Positions 26,673-37,700 of a stretch of DNA of 64,000 nt are shown here, piece after piece. Positions within the stretch are counted from its first letter, which is position 1, and every line of letters starts with the position of its first letter. Location of the stretch: assembly GCF_000425945.1 (NCBI RefSeq), contig NZ_AUEK01000012.1, forward strand, positions 170,445 to 234,444. Reading direction: 5' to 3'. Both the position numbers and the translations under genes were made by a program. The notes beneath the pieces are model-generated. The model had not been told where the DNA came from. It did not search any database and saw only the letters and a list, made by a program, of their open reading frames with translations. Origin of the DNA: Candidatus Solirubrobacter pratensis. Its GTDB lineage: Bacteria; Actinomycetota; Thermoleophilia; Solirubrobacterales; Solirubrobacteraceae.

Positions 26673-26985
26673 AATCGGCGTCAACCGGCGACGGGGTCGA
26701 GCCGGCGACCGGTGCCGTGCGGATGTGGTCGGCCATGACTTCGGGGCCGTCGTCGCGTGAGTGCTCGCCGCGCTGCACCCGGCGCGGGTCGGCCGCCTGG
26801 TCGCGATGCCCTGTCGGTCATCCCGGCACCGCACAACGCATGACCAACTCGGCCGAGTTCGTCACCGGGCCGTGACGCTTCCAGCGGTGGACGGCGCCAG
26901 CCATTGGATGCAGCTCGACCAGCCGGATCGCATCAACGACGCTGCTGCTCGACTTCCTCGCGAACTGCCGCTGACGCACGGCACA
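26673..26985 (+). pseudogene. Decayed alpha/beta hydrolase with in-frame stop and frameshift
   Basis: Pieces of an epoxide hydrolase/dehalogenase-like protein can be read: ADVVGHDFGAVVA with the nucleophile-elbow region, an in-frame TGA (26758-26760) where relatives have Trp, then VLAALHPARVGRLV, and finally VDGASHWMQLDQPDRIND followed in another frame by LLLDFLANCR. The cap domain between is missing. The elbow also has Asp in GHDFG, as in dehalogenases and epoxide hydrolases. At least one stop, one frameshift and an internal deletion show real decay. Confidence 0.65.
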
Positions 26986-27069
26986 ACCGGTCCGTGCGGT
27001 GACCGCGGATCGCATGAGCGCGTCCAGGTTGCCACACCGATAAGCAAGACCATAACATTTCGCGCGAGT

Positions 27070-27450
27070 ATGTTGCGGCGGGCAGGGGACACTCAGGGCT
27101 GGGGCGGGAGCTACGTCGTCGCAGTTCTTGCGGTCGTGTTCGCGTGCGGCAGCTGTGTCGTGCCGGCCGCAGCGACCGCACGGCACGCGCACGGTCGCAC
27201 CACTAAGCATCTGCACCGCCATCGGCTGCGAGTGTGGGCCACCGATCGTGGGCCCCGAGGTCGGCTACGGCTCGTGGATCCTCAGGCGCGCAGCGAGGCC
27301 GTTCCGCGTGACGTGCCGGCGGTCCGCCGGCCGCCGCTCTCGCCCGTCCAGATGCGATCCCCGGTCGCAGACCGCGCGCTCGCCTCGAGCGAGCGCCGCG
27401 CACGGCCGCGGGCTCCGCCGCACTCGAGCCAGCGCGAGGCCGCCGCGTGA
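27070..27450 (+). CDS. Possible small exported protein
   Basis: A 126-codon frame whose first 40 residues look like a signal peptide (SYVVAVLAVVFACGSCVVPAAATA). The rest is Arg/Pro/His-rich without recognisable fold. It overlaps the next gene by GTGA, which would allow coupling, but such overlaps arise often in this GC-rich DNA. It may be a real short secreted protein, a gene truncated after its signal peptide or chance. Confidence 0.3.
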   Translation: MLRRAGDTQGWGGSYVVAVLAVVFACGSCVVPAAATARHAHGRTTKHLHRHRLRVWATDRGPRGRLRLVDPQARSEAVPRDVPAVRRPPLSPVQMRSPVADRALASSERRARPRAPPHSSQREAAA

Positions 27451-28388
27451 CGGCGAGCGCGCGACCGCTCATCCCGCTCGATGGGAGCGCCGCGGCGTAC
27501 CGCGGCCTCGTCCGGATCTTCGAAAGCGATCCAGACCTCCTGCAGGGCGTCGACGCCTCCGTCGCCGCCCGCCTGCGACGCCGCGTCGTCGTCGAGAGCT
27601 GGGGCCTCGAGCTCGCCGGTCGGCCGCCGGGCGGCCGCGAGCTCGACGGCATCGTCGCCGTGATGCTCCTGGAGGGAGTCCTTGCGCGGCGGGTCAGCCT
27701 CGCCGACCGCAACAGCCTCGAGCTCTTCGGCGCCGGGGACCCGCTGCCGCTGCTGGCGTCGCCGGACCCGGATCCGTGGCGACGCACCTGGACGGTGCTC
27801 GAACCCGCCCGGCTCGCAATGCTCGGCGACGAGTTCTACGCCGTCGCGGCGCGCGTCCCATCGGTGCTGCGGGTCCTCGAACTGCGCGCCCAGCAGCGGG
27901 CCGACGCGCTTGCGCAGCGCTTGGCGATCGCGCAGATGCCCCGGCTGCATGACCGGCTGCTCGCGGTGTTCGGACAACTCGCGGACCGCTGGGGCCACGT
28001 GGTGAGCGACGGCACGCGAATCGACCTGCGCCTTTCGCACTCGATGCTTGCCGAGCTCGTCTGCGCGCAGCGCCCCTCGGTGTCGCTCGCCCTCCGCGAG
28101 CTATGCCGCGACGGCTCGCTGCACCGCAGCCCGAACGGGTGCTGGTGCCTCCCCCATGCGGCCACGGTCGTGGACGCACGTCAGACGACCGCCGGCCGGG
28201 CGCCATCGATGACGTTGGCGCCGCTGCCCTCGAGCGCGTCCTCGAGCGCGGCAGTTCCCTCCTTGCGCGCGAATGCCGCCTCGGCTGAAGTGATCGGTAC
28301 GAGCCAGAGGAACCGGACGAGGCCGTCCGCGGTCTCGAGCCATTCGAAGTTGGGGCCGTACGGCAGCGGCTTGGAGACCAGCAAGTGA
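27447..28388 (+). CDS. Crp/Fnr-type transcription factor with antisense-overlapping tail
   Basis: The first 240 residues form a Crp/Fnr-like regulator. A cyclic-nucleotide-binding-like N-terminal region (RLRRRVVVESWGLELAGRP.. and VLEPARLAMLGDEFYAVAAR) is followed by a dimer helix and a winged helix-turn-helix (LRLSHSMLAELVCAQRPSVSLALRELCRDGSLHRSPNGCWCL). The frame continues about 70 codons further, antisense to the SUFU gene (28181-28388), where the residues become Ser/Ala-rich and look like shadow sequence. The original stop seems to have been lost, or the family end lies near 28180. The ligand is unknown. Its position beside a toxin/immunity pair is notable. Confidence 0.7.
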   Translation: MTASARPLIPLDGSAAAYRGLVRIFESDPDLLQGVDASVAARLRRRVVVESWGLELAGRPPGGRELDGIVAVMLLEGVLARRVSLADRNSLELFGAGDPLPLLASPDPDPWRRTWTVLEPARLAMLGDEFYAVAARVPSVLRVLELRAQQRADALAQRLAIAQMPRLHDRLLAVFGQLADRWGHVVSDGTRIDLRLSHSMLAELVCAQRPSVSLALRELCRDGSLHRSPNGCWCLPHAATVVDARQTTAGRAPSMTLAPLPSSASSSAAVPSLRANAASAEVIGTSQRNRTRPSAVSSHSKLGPYGSGLETSK

Positions 28389-28744
28389 TCGGCGGCCGAG
28401 CCTTCGAGCCACGGCCGCCCGATGTCGACGATCGCAGCCTCGGTCAGCCCGTAGCGCGGGTCGGCGTGGAAGTACGTCACCATCGCGAGCGTCTCGACAT
28501 GCCGCGGCGTCTCCTCCGGTGACAGGATCAGGAACTCCACGCGCTCGCCATCGCGTTCGACCTCCGAGGCCCCGAGCGACACGTACGCCCACGGCTCGTC
28601 CGGCGTGGCCGCGGAGTAGCGGGCGACGCGAAATTGCGGCAGTTCGCTCCCGATGGGTCCCAGCGTCCACGAGAACTCCTCGCGCGCGCTCGCGGGGAAC
28701 CACGCATCGACGTGCGCGCGCAGCTGCGATGGGGTCCCGGCCAT
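28181..28744 (-). CDS. Suppressor-of-fused (SUFU) domain protein, probable immunity protein
   Basis: A 187-residue bacterial SUFU-domain protein. Characteristic parts are the central LGASEVERDGERVEFLILSPEE, LPYGPNFEWLETADGLVRFLWLVPITSAEAAF and the closing GTAALEDALEGSGANVID. In bacteria this family is known as an immunity group for secreted nuclease toxins of polymorphic toxin systems. Here it starts 9 bp after the stop of the giant RHS gene on the same strand, the standard toxin-immunity order. It would act in the cytosol by binding the RHS C-terminal domain. Its last 208 bp are overlapped antisense by the Crp/Fnr-type frame. Confidence 0.85.
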   Translation of the reverse strand: MAGTPSQLRAHVDAWFPASAREEFSWTLGPIGSELPQFRVARYSAATPDEPWAYVSLGASEVERDGERVEFLILSPEETPRHVETLAMVTYFHADPRYGLTEAAIVDIGRPWLEGSAADHLLVSKPLPYGPNFEWLETADGLVRFLWLVPITSAEAAFARKEGTAALEDALEGSGANVIDGARPAVV

Positions 28745-28753
28745 CAGGGCAAT

Positions 28754-31700
28754 CTAACCGCCGAACAGGTACGCGAGCAGCCTCGAAAGGCGGCTGAGCT
28801 CCGCTCCCTGGCTTCGCTGGCAGCTCAGGCACATCGCGCCGTCGAACGCCTCCTCGCTGCGAGCGTAGGCCCTCCGCTGGGCGTCGGTCATGGCGTGCCC
28901 GGCGCGCAGGTAGTAGTGCAGTAGCAGCGGGGGCGAATGCTCGGGCACCGGCTGCGTCGCCGTGCCGCTTCGCATCGTGCGCCCGCAGCCCGGGCAGTTC
29001 TGGCCCTCGGCCTTGCCGCGGATCGCACGGCCGGCTGAGCTGTTGGTCTGGGCACCGCCGTACTGCGCCCGGCGGTCATAGCGGACGATCGGTCCGGTCG
29101 CCTGACGGACCGCCGTCGCCTCCTTGCCCACCGCGCCTTCCAGCCCCCGCGCGGCGGACTTCAGCCCCTTGCCGGCGGCGGCCGACTCCGGACCGACGTC
29201 CGGCACACCCTCGAGGCCGATGGCGACGTCCCCGAGCGTGTTGAGCATCGAGATCGCCACACCGGCGGCCGCGTCGACGAGCGCATTGCCCCGTTCGCGC
29301 TCGGACGTCATCGGGGTGTCGATCTCGGGCAGCGTGAACGGCTTGCCGTTCGCCGCCCGCGCGTAGTGGCCCGCGGCGTCGTAGATCGGGGTCCGCGGCC
29401 GCCCGTTGTTCGGATCGGTGGTCGCCGTCGTCCAGCCGCCGTAGTAGGGACGCGCCGCCTTGGCGAGGCCCCGGACCCGAGCCCGCGCATACGCGCGCGC
29501 GGCCTTGACGTCGCCGTCGAAGATCGGCATGTGGCCGTCGTCCTCGACGAACGAGATCGGGTTTCCGCCGGCGAGGCTGTACGGGTTGGCGGTCAGGGGA
29601 TCGCTCGTCAGGTCGAGCTGGCCGAGCGGGTCCTCGTACATGTCCCGCTGGGCGAACTGGCGGAGGTCGGGCGAGAACTGCCGAGCGCCCATGTCGAGCA
29701 GGCCGCTGCCCGGGTCCTGCCGCTTGGCCTCGTAGCGGTACGGGTTGGTCGGCTTGTTGGGCGCCGCCGGCTGCGCGGGATTGTCGGCGTCGCGCTCGCT
29801 GGTCAGGTCCTTGTCGTCGTCGCCATAGGCCTGGTAGCCGTAGGCGGCGCGAGCGGAGCCGGCCCCGTCCAGCAAGAGCGAGACGCTGCCGTGGACGTCG
29901 TAGCCGTAGCTGAAGACCTGCGGTGACGACGCGCCGTTCTGGGTGGTGAGCTCGACGCGGTCCCCGTTGGCGTCGTAGGAGTAGTCCTTCGTCCGCGGGT
30001 CGCCGCCGCCCGCGTCCGCGGCGTCCTCGCGCGTGACCTCGTCGGCGAGGCCGAGGTAGGTGTAGGAAGTCGTGCGACTCGGGCCGGTCCCGTGCCGCTC
30101 GACCTTCTGCGCAGGCCGGTCGAGCGGGTCGTACGTCCACGTCGTCTCGCCGTTCTTGATGTCGTCCAGCGTGTCGGCGGGATCCCACTTCGCCGCCCTG
30201 AGCAGGCGGTTGAGCCGGTCGTAGCGGTAGTGCTCGAGGACGTTCGGCGAGCGGCTGTCCCCGTCCCAGCTGTCGCAGTCGGACTGCGTGCCCGCGCCCG
30301 TGGTGGCGCACGTGAGGTTGCCGTCGGCGTCGTGGTAATAGCGACGCTGGACGTTCCCATCCTTGTCACTGACCGTCGTGAGCTGGTTGGCGTCGTAGTC
30401 GTAGGTCGCGGCCAGCGGCGGCGGATCGGTGTCGCCCTGGTAGAACCGGACCACGTTGCCGGGAGCATCGAGGTCGTACTTCGTGTATCGGCTGCCGGTT
30501 CCGTAATCCTTGGTCTCGCCGGTGAGGCGGTCGCGCCCGTCGTACGCGTACGTGCGGGTGCAGTCGCTGGTGCGGCACGGCTTGCTCGAGTCGGGCCCGT
30601 CGAGCCGGAAGACGTCCTTCGTACGGTTCCCGTCGATGTAACGCCCGTCCGTGTCCAGGTAGGAGACCGTGTGCTGCTCCTTGACGGCCCCGGAGCCGTT
30701 CTTCGTGATCAGCGACTCGACGTCGCCGTTCTGGAAGTAGGTCCACGCCGTGCTCTGCGTCGTTGTCCAGTCCCCGGACGAGAGCTTCTGCAGCGTGCGC
30801 GACTTGGGCCATCCCGGCGCGAACGACTCGTAGAGGATCTGCCGGTCGTCACCGGTGGCCGAGGCGGAGGAGTCCTTGCCGTGGTCGAGCTGGAGGGTGA
30901 GGCGGTCGGCGCCGTCGTAGGTGAACTCGTTCGAGCGGCCGCCCGACAGTCCGCCGGCGGCGTCCTCGTGCCCGTTCTCCAGGCGCGACAGGAGGTTGTC
31001 GTTGTCGTCGTAGGCAAGCGTCGTGACCTTCCAGGTGGACTGGTCATCGCGCCGCTCGCGCGTCCGTGTGAGCCGGTCGAAGCCGTCGTAGCCCGCCGTC
31101 ACGTGCAGCGGTTGCTGGCCCGCGTCCCCGATGCCGTGGTCGGAGTCGGCGCTCTGGAGCTGGTTGTCGGCATCGTATGTGTACGTGGTCCGAGTGCCGT
31201 CGCGCGCGGTCTCGGACTGGAGCATCCCGTCCGGGAAGTACGCCCAGCTCGAGTGCCGCTCAGCGCCGTCGCCGAGACGCGCGACGCGCGTCTGCTGCCA
31301 GCCCTGCGGCGAGTACCCGTAGGTCACGTTCTGACGCCCAGGCTCGTTGTCGAGGTGCAGCCAGCCGGCGTCCCAGTAGTCGTACGTGCTGCTGTCGTCG
31401 GCGGTCAGCGCTGAGGCGCTCGTCTTCGTCGTGGGCAGCGAGAGCAGTGCCAGCCGGCCGTTGCGGTCGTAGTCGCGGTGGACGTACGTGGGCGTCTCCT
31501 GCGCGCTGTGCGGGAGGTCGACACGCGTGAGCTGGTCGTTCTCGTCGTACTCGTAGGTCGTGAGGTAGTCGTTCGGCGTGCCACCGCCGGCGGCGTCGAA
31601 CGCCCGCGGGCTGATCTCCTGGTGGAGGTTGCCCGCGGGGTCGTAGACGTACTGCGTGGTCAGGACGCGGCCGGTCTGGAACGGCTGCTCGTCCTTGACG

Positions 31701-34700
31701 AGCTGGTCGCGCTGGTTGTAGGTGAGCCGCGCGGGCGTCGCGAGTTGCTGCTCGTCCGTGTACGCCGAGACATTGTCGTCGGTGTCGTAGCGCCACGTGC
31801 GCACGTTGCCGCCGCCGTCGGTCCGCTTCAGCAGACGGTGGGCGAGGTCGTAGTCGAACTTGGTCGTGTACTGCGCGTCCGCGTACGGCGAGCACGTGAC
31901 GTCGGCCGGGCCTGCCTTCGGCCGCGTGACCGAGCGCAGATCGCCGGCGATGTCGTAGCAGTACTGCGTCCTCAAGGTCCGGCTGATCGAGCCCGATCCG
32001 TCGTAGTCGTACCGCTTCTCGCTGACGACGCGGTCGAGCGCGTCGTAGCCGAGGATCGTCGAGAAGTCCTTGTCCGGCGACGCCGTGGCGACGCCCTTCG
32101 GATCGGTGACCTGGATGAGCCGGCCGGCGTCGTCGTAGTCGTACTTCGTGCGCTCGCCTGCCGGGTCCGCGCTCGTGTCCGGCCCCGTGTCGAGCGTGAC
32201 ACGGTCCATCGCGTCGTACATGTGCGTGGTCGTGTCGCCCCGGCCGGTGTCCTGGCGGCCCTCGTGCGGGGCGACCTCGCTGAGGACGTTGTCGTTCGCG
32301 TCGAAGTCGGCGTCGGACCACAGCAGGATCCCACGTTCGAGGCGCGTCGACTTCGGGGCGCTCTGGCGCCCGAGGCGGTGGAAGGCGTCGTAGTAGAAGT
32401 AGCTGCGGTACTCGTGCGGGTCGACGCCGCTCTCGTTCGAGTGCTCGGCATCCTGCACCCACTGGAGCAGGCCGTCGGCGTCGTATCCGAGCCGAGTGAC
32501 GTAGTCGAAGCCGGGAGTCGCGCGCCGGGCGACGCTGCGCGGATCGCGGACCACGGTCGGCAGGCCGTTCGCGTCGTAGGCCTCGAACGCCGTCGCGTGC
32601 CCGTTGGGGTCGGTCACGCGCGCGACCGTGCCGTCCGGGTTGTAGTCGTAGGTCGTGACCTTGCCCGACGCGCGGTTCTCGGGGTCGAGGACGGTGTGCA
32701 GATTGCCCTTGGCGTCGTACGTGAAGTCGTACTGGTAGTCGTCGGCCGGCGAGGCGGTGGCCATCCCGGCGGGGCTCGTCGTCGTGGCCAGCCGGCTGAT
32801 GTGCGCGACCTGCCGTCCGGTCTGCCAGCGGCCCGGCGCATCTCCGCCGTCGACGGCGGGATGGTCGTAGGTGAGATGCGTCCAGCTCTGCTCCAGCGCA
32901 GGCTGGATCTGGTTGACGCGCTTGACGTCGGTGATGTACCCGTTGTCGTCGTAGTCGTAGGTGGTGTACGCGCCGCTCGGCTCGGTGAGTTGGTGCACCA
33001 TCCGGTCGGCGGTCCAGCTGACGGCGACGACATCGTTGTTCGGGTTGGTCAGTGACGTCAACTTCCCGTCGGCGTCGTATGCGTACTTGCTGACGCGCGC
33101 GAGCGGCGCGGTCTGCGTCGTCACGCGGTTGGTCGTGTCGTATGCCCACGTGGTCCGGGTGCCATCGCGCGCGGTCCGCGCGGCGAGCTTCCAGCGGTCC
33201 TGTCCCGTCGTCGGGCCGTTGTAGTCGAACGTGGTCTCGTGGCCGCGCGGGTCGGCGACGCTGAAGAGCCGCGTCGACTCGTTCGGCGTCTTCGGGTCCG
33301 GGTCGACGCGCTGCGCGGCGACGGCGATCGCCGGCCCGCTACCCGCCGAGTCGGTGTAGGTGAAGACGAACGACCGGTCCGGCAGGGGCGAGCCGTCCGC
33401 CTTCGTCCCGCCGGCCTGAGTCAGCCGCAGCAGGTTGCCGTCGTCGTAGTAGCTGAAGCGCAGCGCCTGATCGCCGCCGTGATCGGTGATGCGCTTGATC
33501 TGCCCGCGGACGTGAGGTGCCTTGGCGTCCGCCTTCGAGTAGTACTCGATCGTGAAGGCGCGATCGGGCGCAGCGCTCGATCCAGTGCCTGCCGCATCGG
33601 TCACCGCGACGATGCGCTTCTTCGGGCCGCCCGGATCCTCACCCGGAGGCGTGTCCTGCAGCGTGAACGTGATCCGGTTGCCGTTGTTGTCCTCGACCGA
33701 TGTCGGATAGCCGTCCTGGTCGTAGAAGAACGTGGTCTCGTCGGGACGGGTGAACGCCCAGGCGCGCGCCGGGTCGGTGTCCGAGTAGTGGCGGAGGTAG
33801 AGGTGGACGCCGGCCGGTTCGGTCCAGTAGACGGTGCCGTCGGCGGCCTGGTGGCCCGTGAAGCGATGCGTGGTGCCGTCGCCGTCGACGATGTCGATGA
33901 AGCGGTTGGCGCGGCCGGCGATGTCGTCGGCCTTGTTCGGGTGGATGTCGATCGGAGCGCCGAACCGCGTGAGCGTGGAGATCGAAAGCGAGAAGTTGTT
34001 GCCGACGGGCGACCCGCTGCCCTTCTCGAGGCTGTTGTACGTGAGGTCGAGGACCGTCGACAGCCCCCGGCCGGGCTCATCCCACGGCGTCCAGCGCAGG
34101 ATGCTGTTGCCGTTGGCCACGTTCAGCAGATGCTGCAGCCCTGCGCCGAGCTCGCTGCCCGTGTAGTGGTAGTAGCGCTCGAGCCCGAGCCCGGTCGCGA
34201 GGGCCTTGTCGACGATCACGGGGTTCTGCAGCGGCGGCGAGCCCTTGTCCGCGAACCAGGTCCCCGTCGACTGCTCGTAGAGGTCGAGGCGCAGCCGGAA
34301 CTGCGCGCGGTTGACCCCGTCGGCGAGCGCCGGCGGATCGACCAGCGCACGCACGGTCCGCGCCGCCCCGGGTGCCACGTCGCCGCCGAGCGCGATCGCC
34401 GGGCCGTCGGTGGGTGCCGGCGCGCTGCCGGTCGCGTCGAGCGGGTACCAGCGGGCGCGGAGCACGACGTCGTTGCCGCTCAGCGTCGCGGAGGAGCGGT
34501 TGGTCACGGTGACGTCGATGCCGGCCTGGTCCTGCGAGCCGGTCGCAGGGTCGTAGACCATCGCGGCAGGGAACGGCGTCGACGTGAGGTCCTGCTGGTA
34601 GCGGGTCCCGGTCGCGTTGGCCACCTGAACCGTGGCCGTGGCGGAGGTCGTGACCTGCCCGTCGCCGTCGTAGGCGCGCGTGGTGAGCGCGTGCTGTCCG

Positions 34701-37700
34701 TCGAAGGCCGGGTTGGCAGGGTCGAGTGTCTTGAGCGTGCCGGCGTACGGGGCGGTGGTGTCCTCGTCGTAGCGGACGCCGTCGACGAGGAACTCGACGC
34801 GGCTGACCGACTTGTCGTCGTTCGCGTCGGCGCTCACGGCGACATTGCCGGCGACCGTCGGCGTGCGCCCGCGGCCTACATCGTCGTGGAGCTTGATGGC
34901 GGTGGCGCCGAGCGCCTTGTCGTAGACCGCGACGTCGTCGACGGTGATGTCGGTGTCGAGCGTCGCGCCGAGCGCGATCGCCGCGCTCGTGTTGAGCGCG
35001 GCGGCACTCCGTGTAGCGGTCGCGGCCTCGACGCCGTTGACGTAGAGCCGCAGCGTCGTGCCGTCGTACGTCCCGGCGAGCGACATCCTCCCCGGCGTGA
35101 CGGCCGCGCCGGCGGTCACGACGGTCCCCGCCGCATTGATGCTCCACTGGACCCGCTGCGTGCCGACCGCGTCCTTCGTCGCCGCGAGCATCCAACCACC
35201 GGCGGACCCCCAGTTGCGCGCGACGATGCGGTCGAACGCGCCCGCCGTCGCGACGCCGGTGTAGGAGACCCACGCCTCGGCGGTCAGCTGGGATCCCAAC
35301 AGCCCGCTGAGGCCCGAGCTGGCGACTTGACCGTCCTTGTTGCTGTTGCGCAGCAGCACGGCCTTGTCGGCGTCGGACGTGATCAGCCCGGGCTGCGCGA
35401 GCGTGTAGCTGTTGCCGTACGCGGCCGTGCGCCCGTTGCCGGAGCTGTCGGCGGCGGTGGTTCCGCCGGCCTCGCCGAGGCGCCAGAACGCCGCGGGGCC
35501 GTCGGCGCGGACGACGTCCGCGTACGCGTTCCCTGGCGAGGTCACCTTTGTCGTCGGCGGCGCGGAGTTCGCGACGGTCACGGCGACGCCGCGCGAGGTC
35601 GTGACGTTCCCGACGTCGTCGGTGGCGCGCGCGGTCAGGGTGTGCTGGCCGTTCGCCGTGCCGGTCGTGCTCCACGCGGCCGCGAACGGCGCGGTCGTGT
35701 CGCTGCCGATCGAGGCGCCGTCCACCAGGAATTCCACCTGGTCGACGCGCCGGTCGTCGGCGGCGGCCGTCGTCACAGTGACGGTCCCTCGTGCAACGTC
35801 GCCGTTCTGCGGGGAGGACATGGTCACGGCCGGTGACTCGCTCCGGCTGCCGTCGGCGTAGGTGACGGTGAGCTTCGGACGGTCCGCCGGGTCCCAGGTG
35901 TCGTCCGCGGCGACGTAGCCGATCCACCGGCCGAGGACGTCCGGCTCGCTCTCCGCCTTGAGGAGCACGCCGAGGTTGGGCGCGCTGCCGTCGGTCCACT
36001 TCTGCACCATCGACGTGACCGAGAACCTGTCGGTCGTAGCGGGAGCCCCCGAGGCGTGCGAGACGGTCGACGCGGCCGACGGATCGAAGTCCGCGCCGTC
36101 CGCCGCCCATGGGATCCCGCCGTGCCGGCTGGTCCAGGTGGCGCCGTCGGCGGCGCACGTCCCGACGCCCGTGCCGGCGGCCCAGTCGCCGGTGATCCGG
36201 TGCGCCCCGATGGTGATCGCCGCGTCGGCCGTTCCGGTCATCGTCAGCGAGAGCGACGCGCTGCTGACGGTGGCGCCGGCCGGGATCAGGGAGGTGTCGA
36301 ACTCGAGCAGTGCCCGCTCGAGGATGCCGTCGGAGCCGACGTCGAGCGTGCTCATGGCGCCGAAGGAGCGGCACGCCTCCGACGCAGTCTCGTCCATGTA
36401 CGGGTTGTGCCGGATATAGGTGTCGATGCCGGAATCCGGACCCGGCTGCAATACGGTCCGCGCCTGACCGCTCGCGGGCAGCGCGACCGTCTGAGCGCTG
36501 GAGGCGGCTCCGTTGACGACGACCTTGTACGTGTATGTCGTCGACGGCGCGGCCGTGGTGTCCCTGAAGCTCGTGACCGCGGGGTCCGCGATGCGGGTCA
36601 GGAGCGTGCTGCTCGACGGCGTGAAGCCCGTCGAGGTCGAGCGATGCACCTCGTAGCCGCCGAACACGCCGCCGCTCGAGCCGTCCCACCGGGTCCAGGT
36701 CAGCTCGGCTCCGTTGGAGTGGACGGTCTGCGGTGCGTCCAACGTGACGGCGTCGGTGCCGTACGTCACGACGATCTGAGGCGTCAGCGACGGGTCGGCG
36801 TCCTCGATGTAGGGGCCGCCCGCACCCAGGGGCTCAGTCGAGCGCTTGATGACGAGGCCGTCGTTGGGCTGGGTCCCGGCCAGCCACGCCTTCAGGGTCT
36901 CCGTGATGTTCCACGTCAGCCAGTGGTCCTGCTGGTCCGCCGGGAGCGTGGCGGTGCCGAGGGCCGTCGAGTCATAGACGAAAGAGCTCGTCGTGCTGCC
37001 CCACGGCTGCGTGAGGCGGTGGACGTCGAACGTGTGGCTGTGCGCGCCGCAGGGCTCGGTCGTGTCGACGCAGACGCCGCCGACGCTGTAGATCTGCAAC
37101 TGGGCGCCGCTGACCGTCGCGTTGGCCGGGAAGCCACTGAGGTCGAATTGCGTCCCGATCCGGTATGCCTTGGTCGAGCTCGTGCCGAGGTACAGCCACC
37201 CGGGGGCCGACGTGGCGCAACGCGAGCAGGCCGCGTCGTAGTTGACGGACGCCCATTCGCCGATCGTGTACGTCGGGTCGATGGTCACCGGGAAGTGGCG
37301 GGACGGGCTCCCGAGCCAGCGGCGGTCGACGGCTATGGCGACGTCGTAGCCGTCGCCGGCGCGCTTGACGGTCGTCCGCACGTGGGCGGGGTCGTGCGTG
37401 ACGCCGCGGTCGGTGGTGCGGGCGTCGCCGACGGTCGCCGGCAGCAGGCGCAGTGCGACCGCGCTGCTCGACGGGGCCTTGAACAGCCACCCGCCGTCGT
37501 GCGTCGCAATCGCGCGGAGGTCCGCCGCCCCGCCGAGGTGGAAGACGTAGTTCGAGGGCGCGCGCCGGTCGTGCAGCACAAGCGTCTGCTCGATCCCGGT
37601 GGCGGTCGTGCGGTCCACGAGGGTGGCGCCAGGGCGGACGCCGGGGTAGGCGATCGTCGAGCCGCTCACGGTTCCGGCGACGGGCGTGGCACCTCGCAGG

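Noticed and set aside
29600..33500. Short-period DNA repetition that looks like a tandem repeat or CRISPR-like array
   Set aside because: The period follows GTCGTAG/CGTCGTA words encoding Tyr-Asp in YD repeats; there are no constant repeats with unique spacers.
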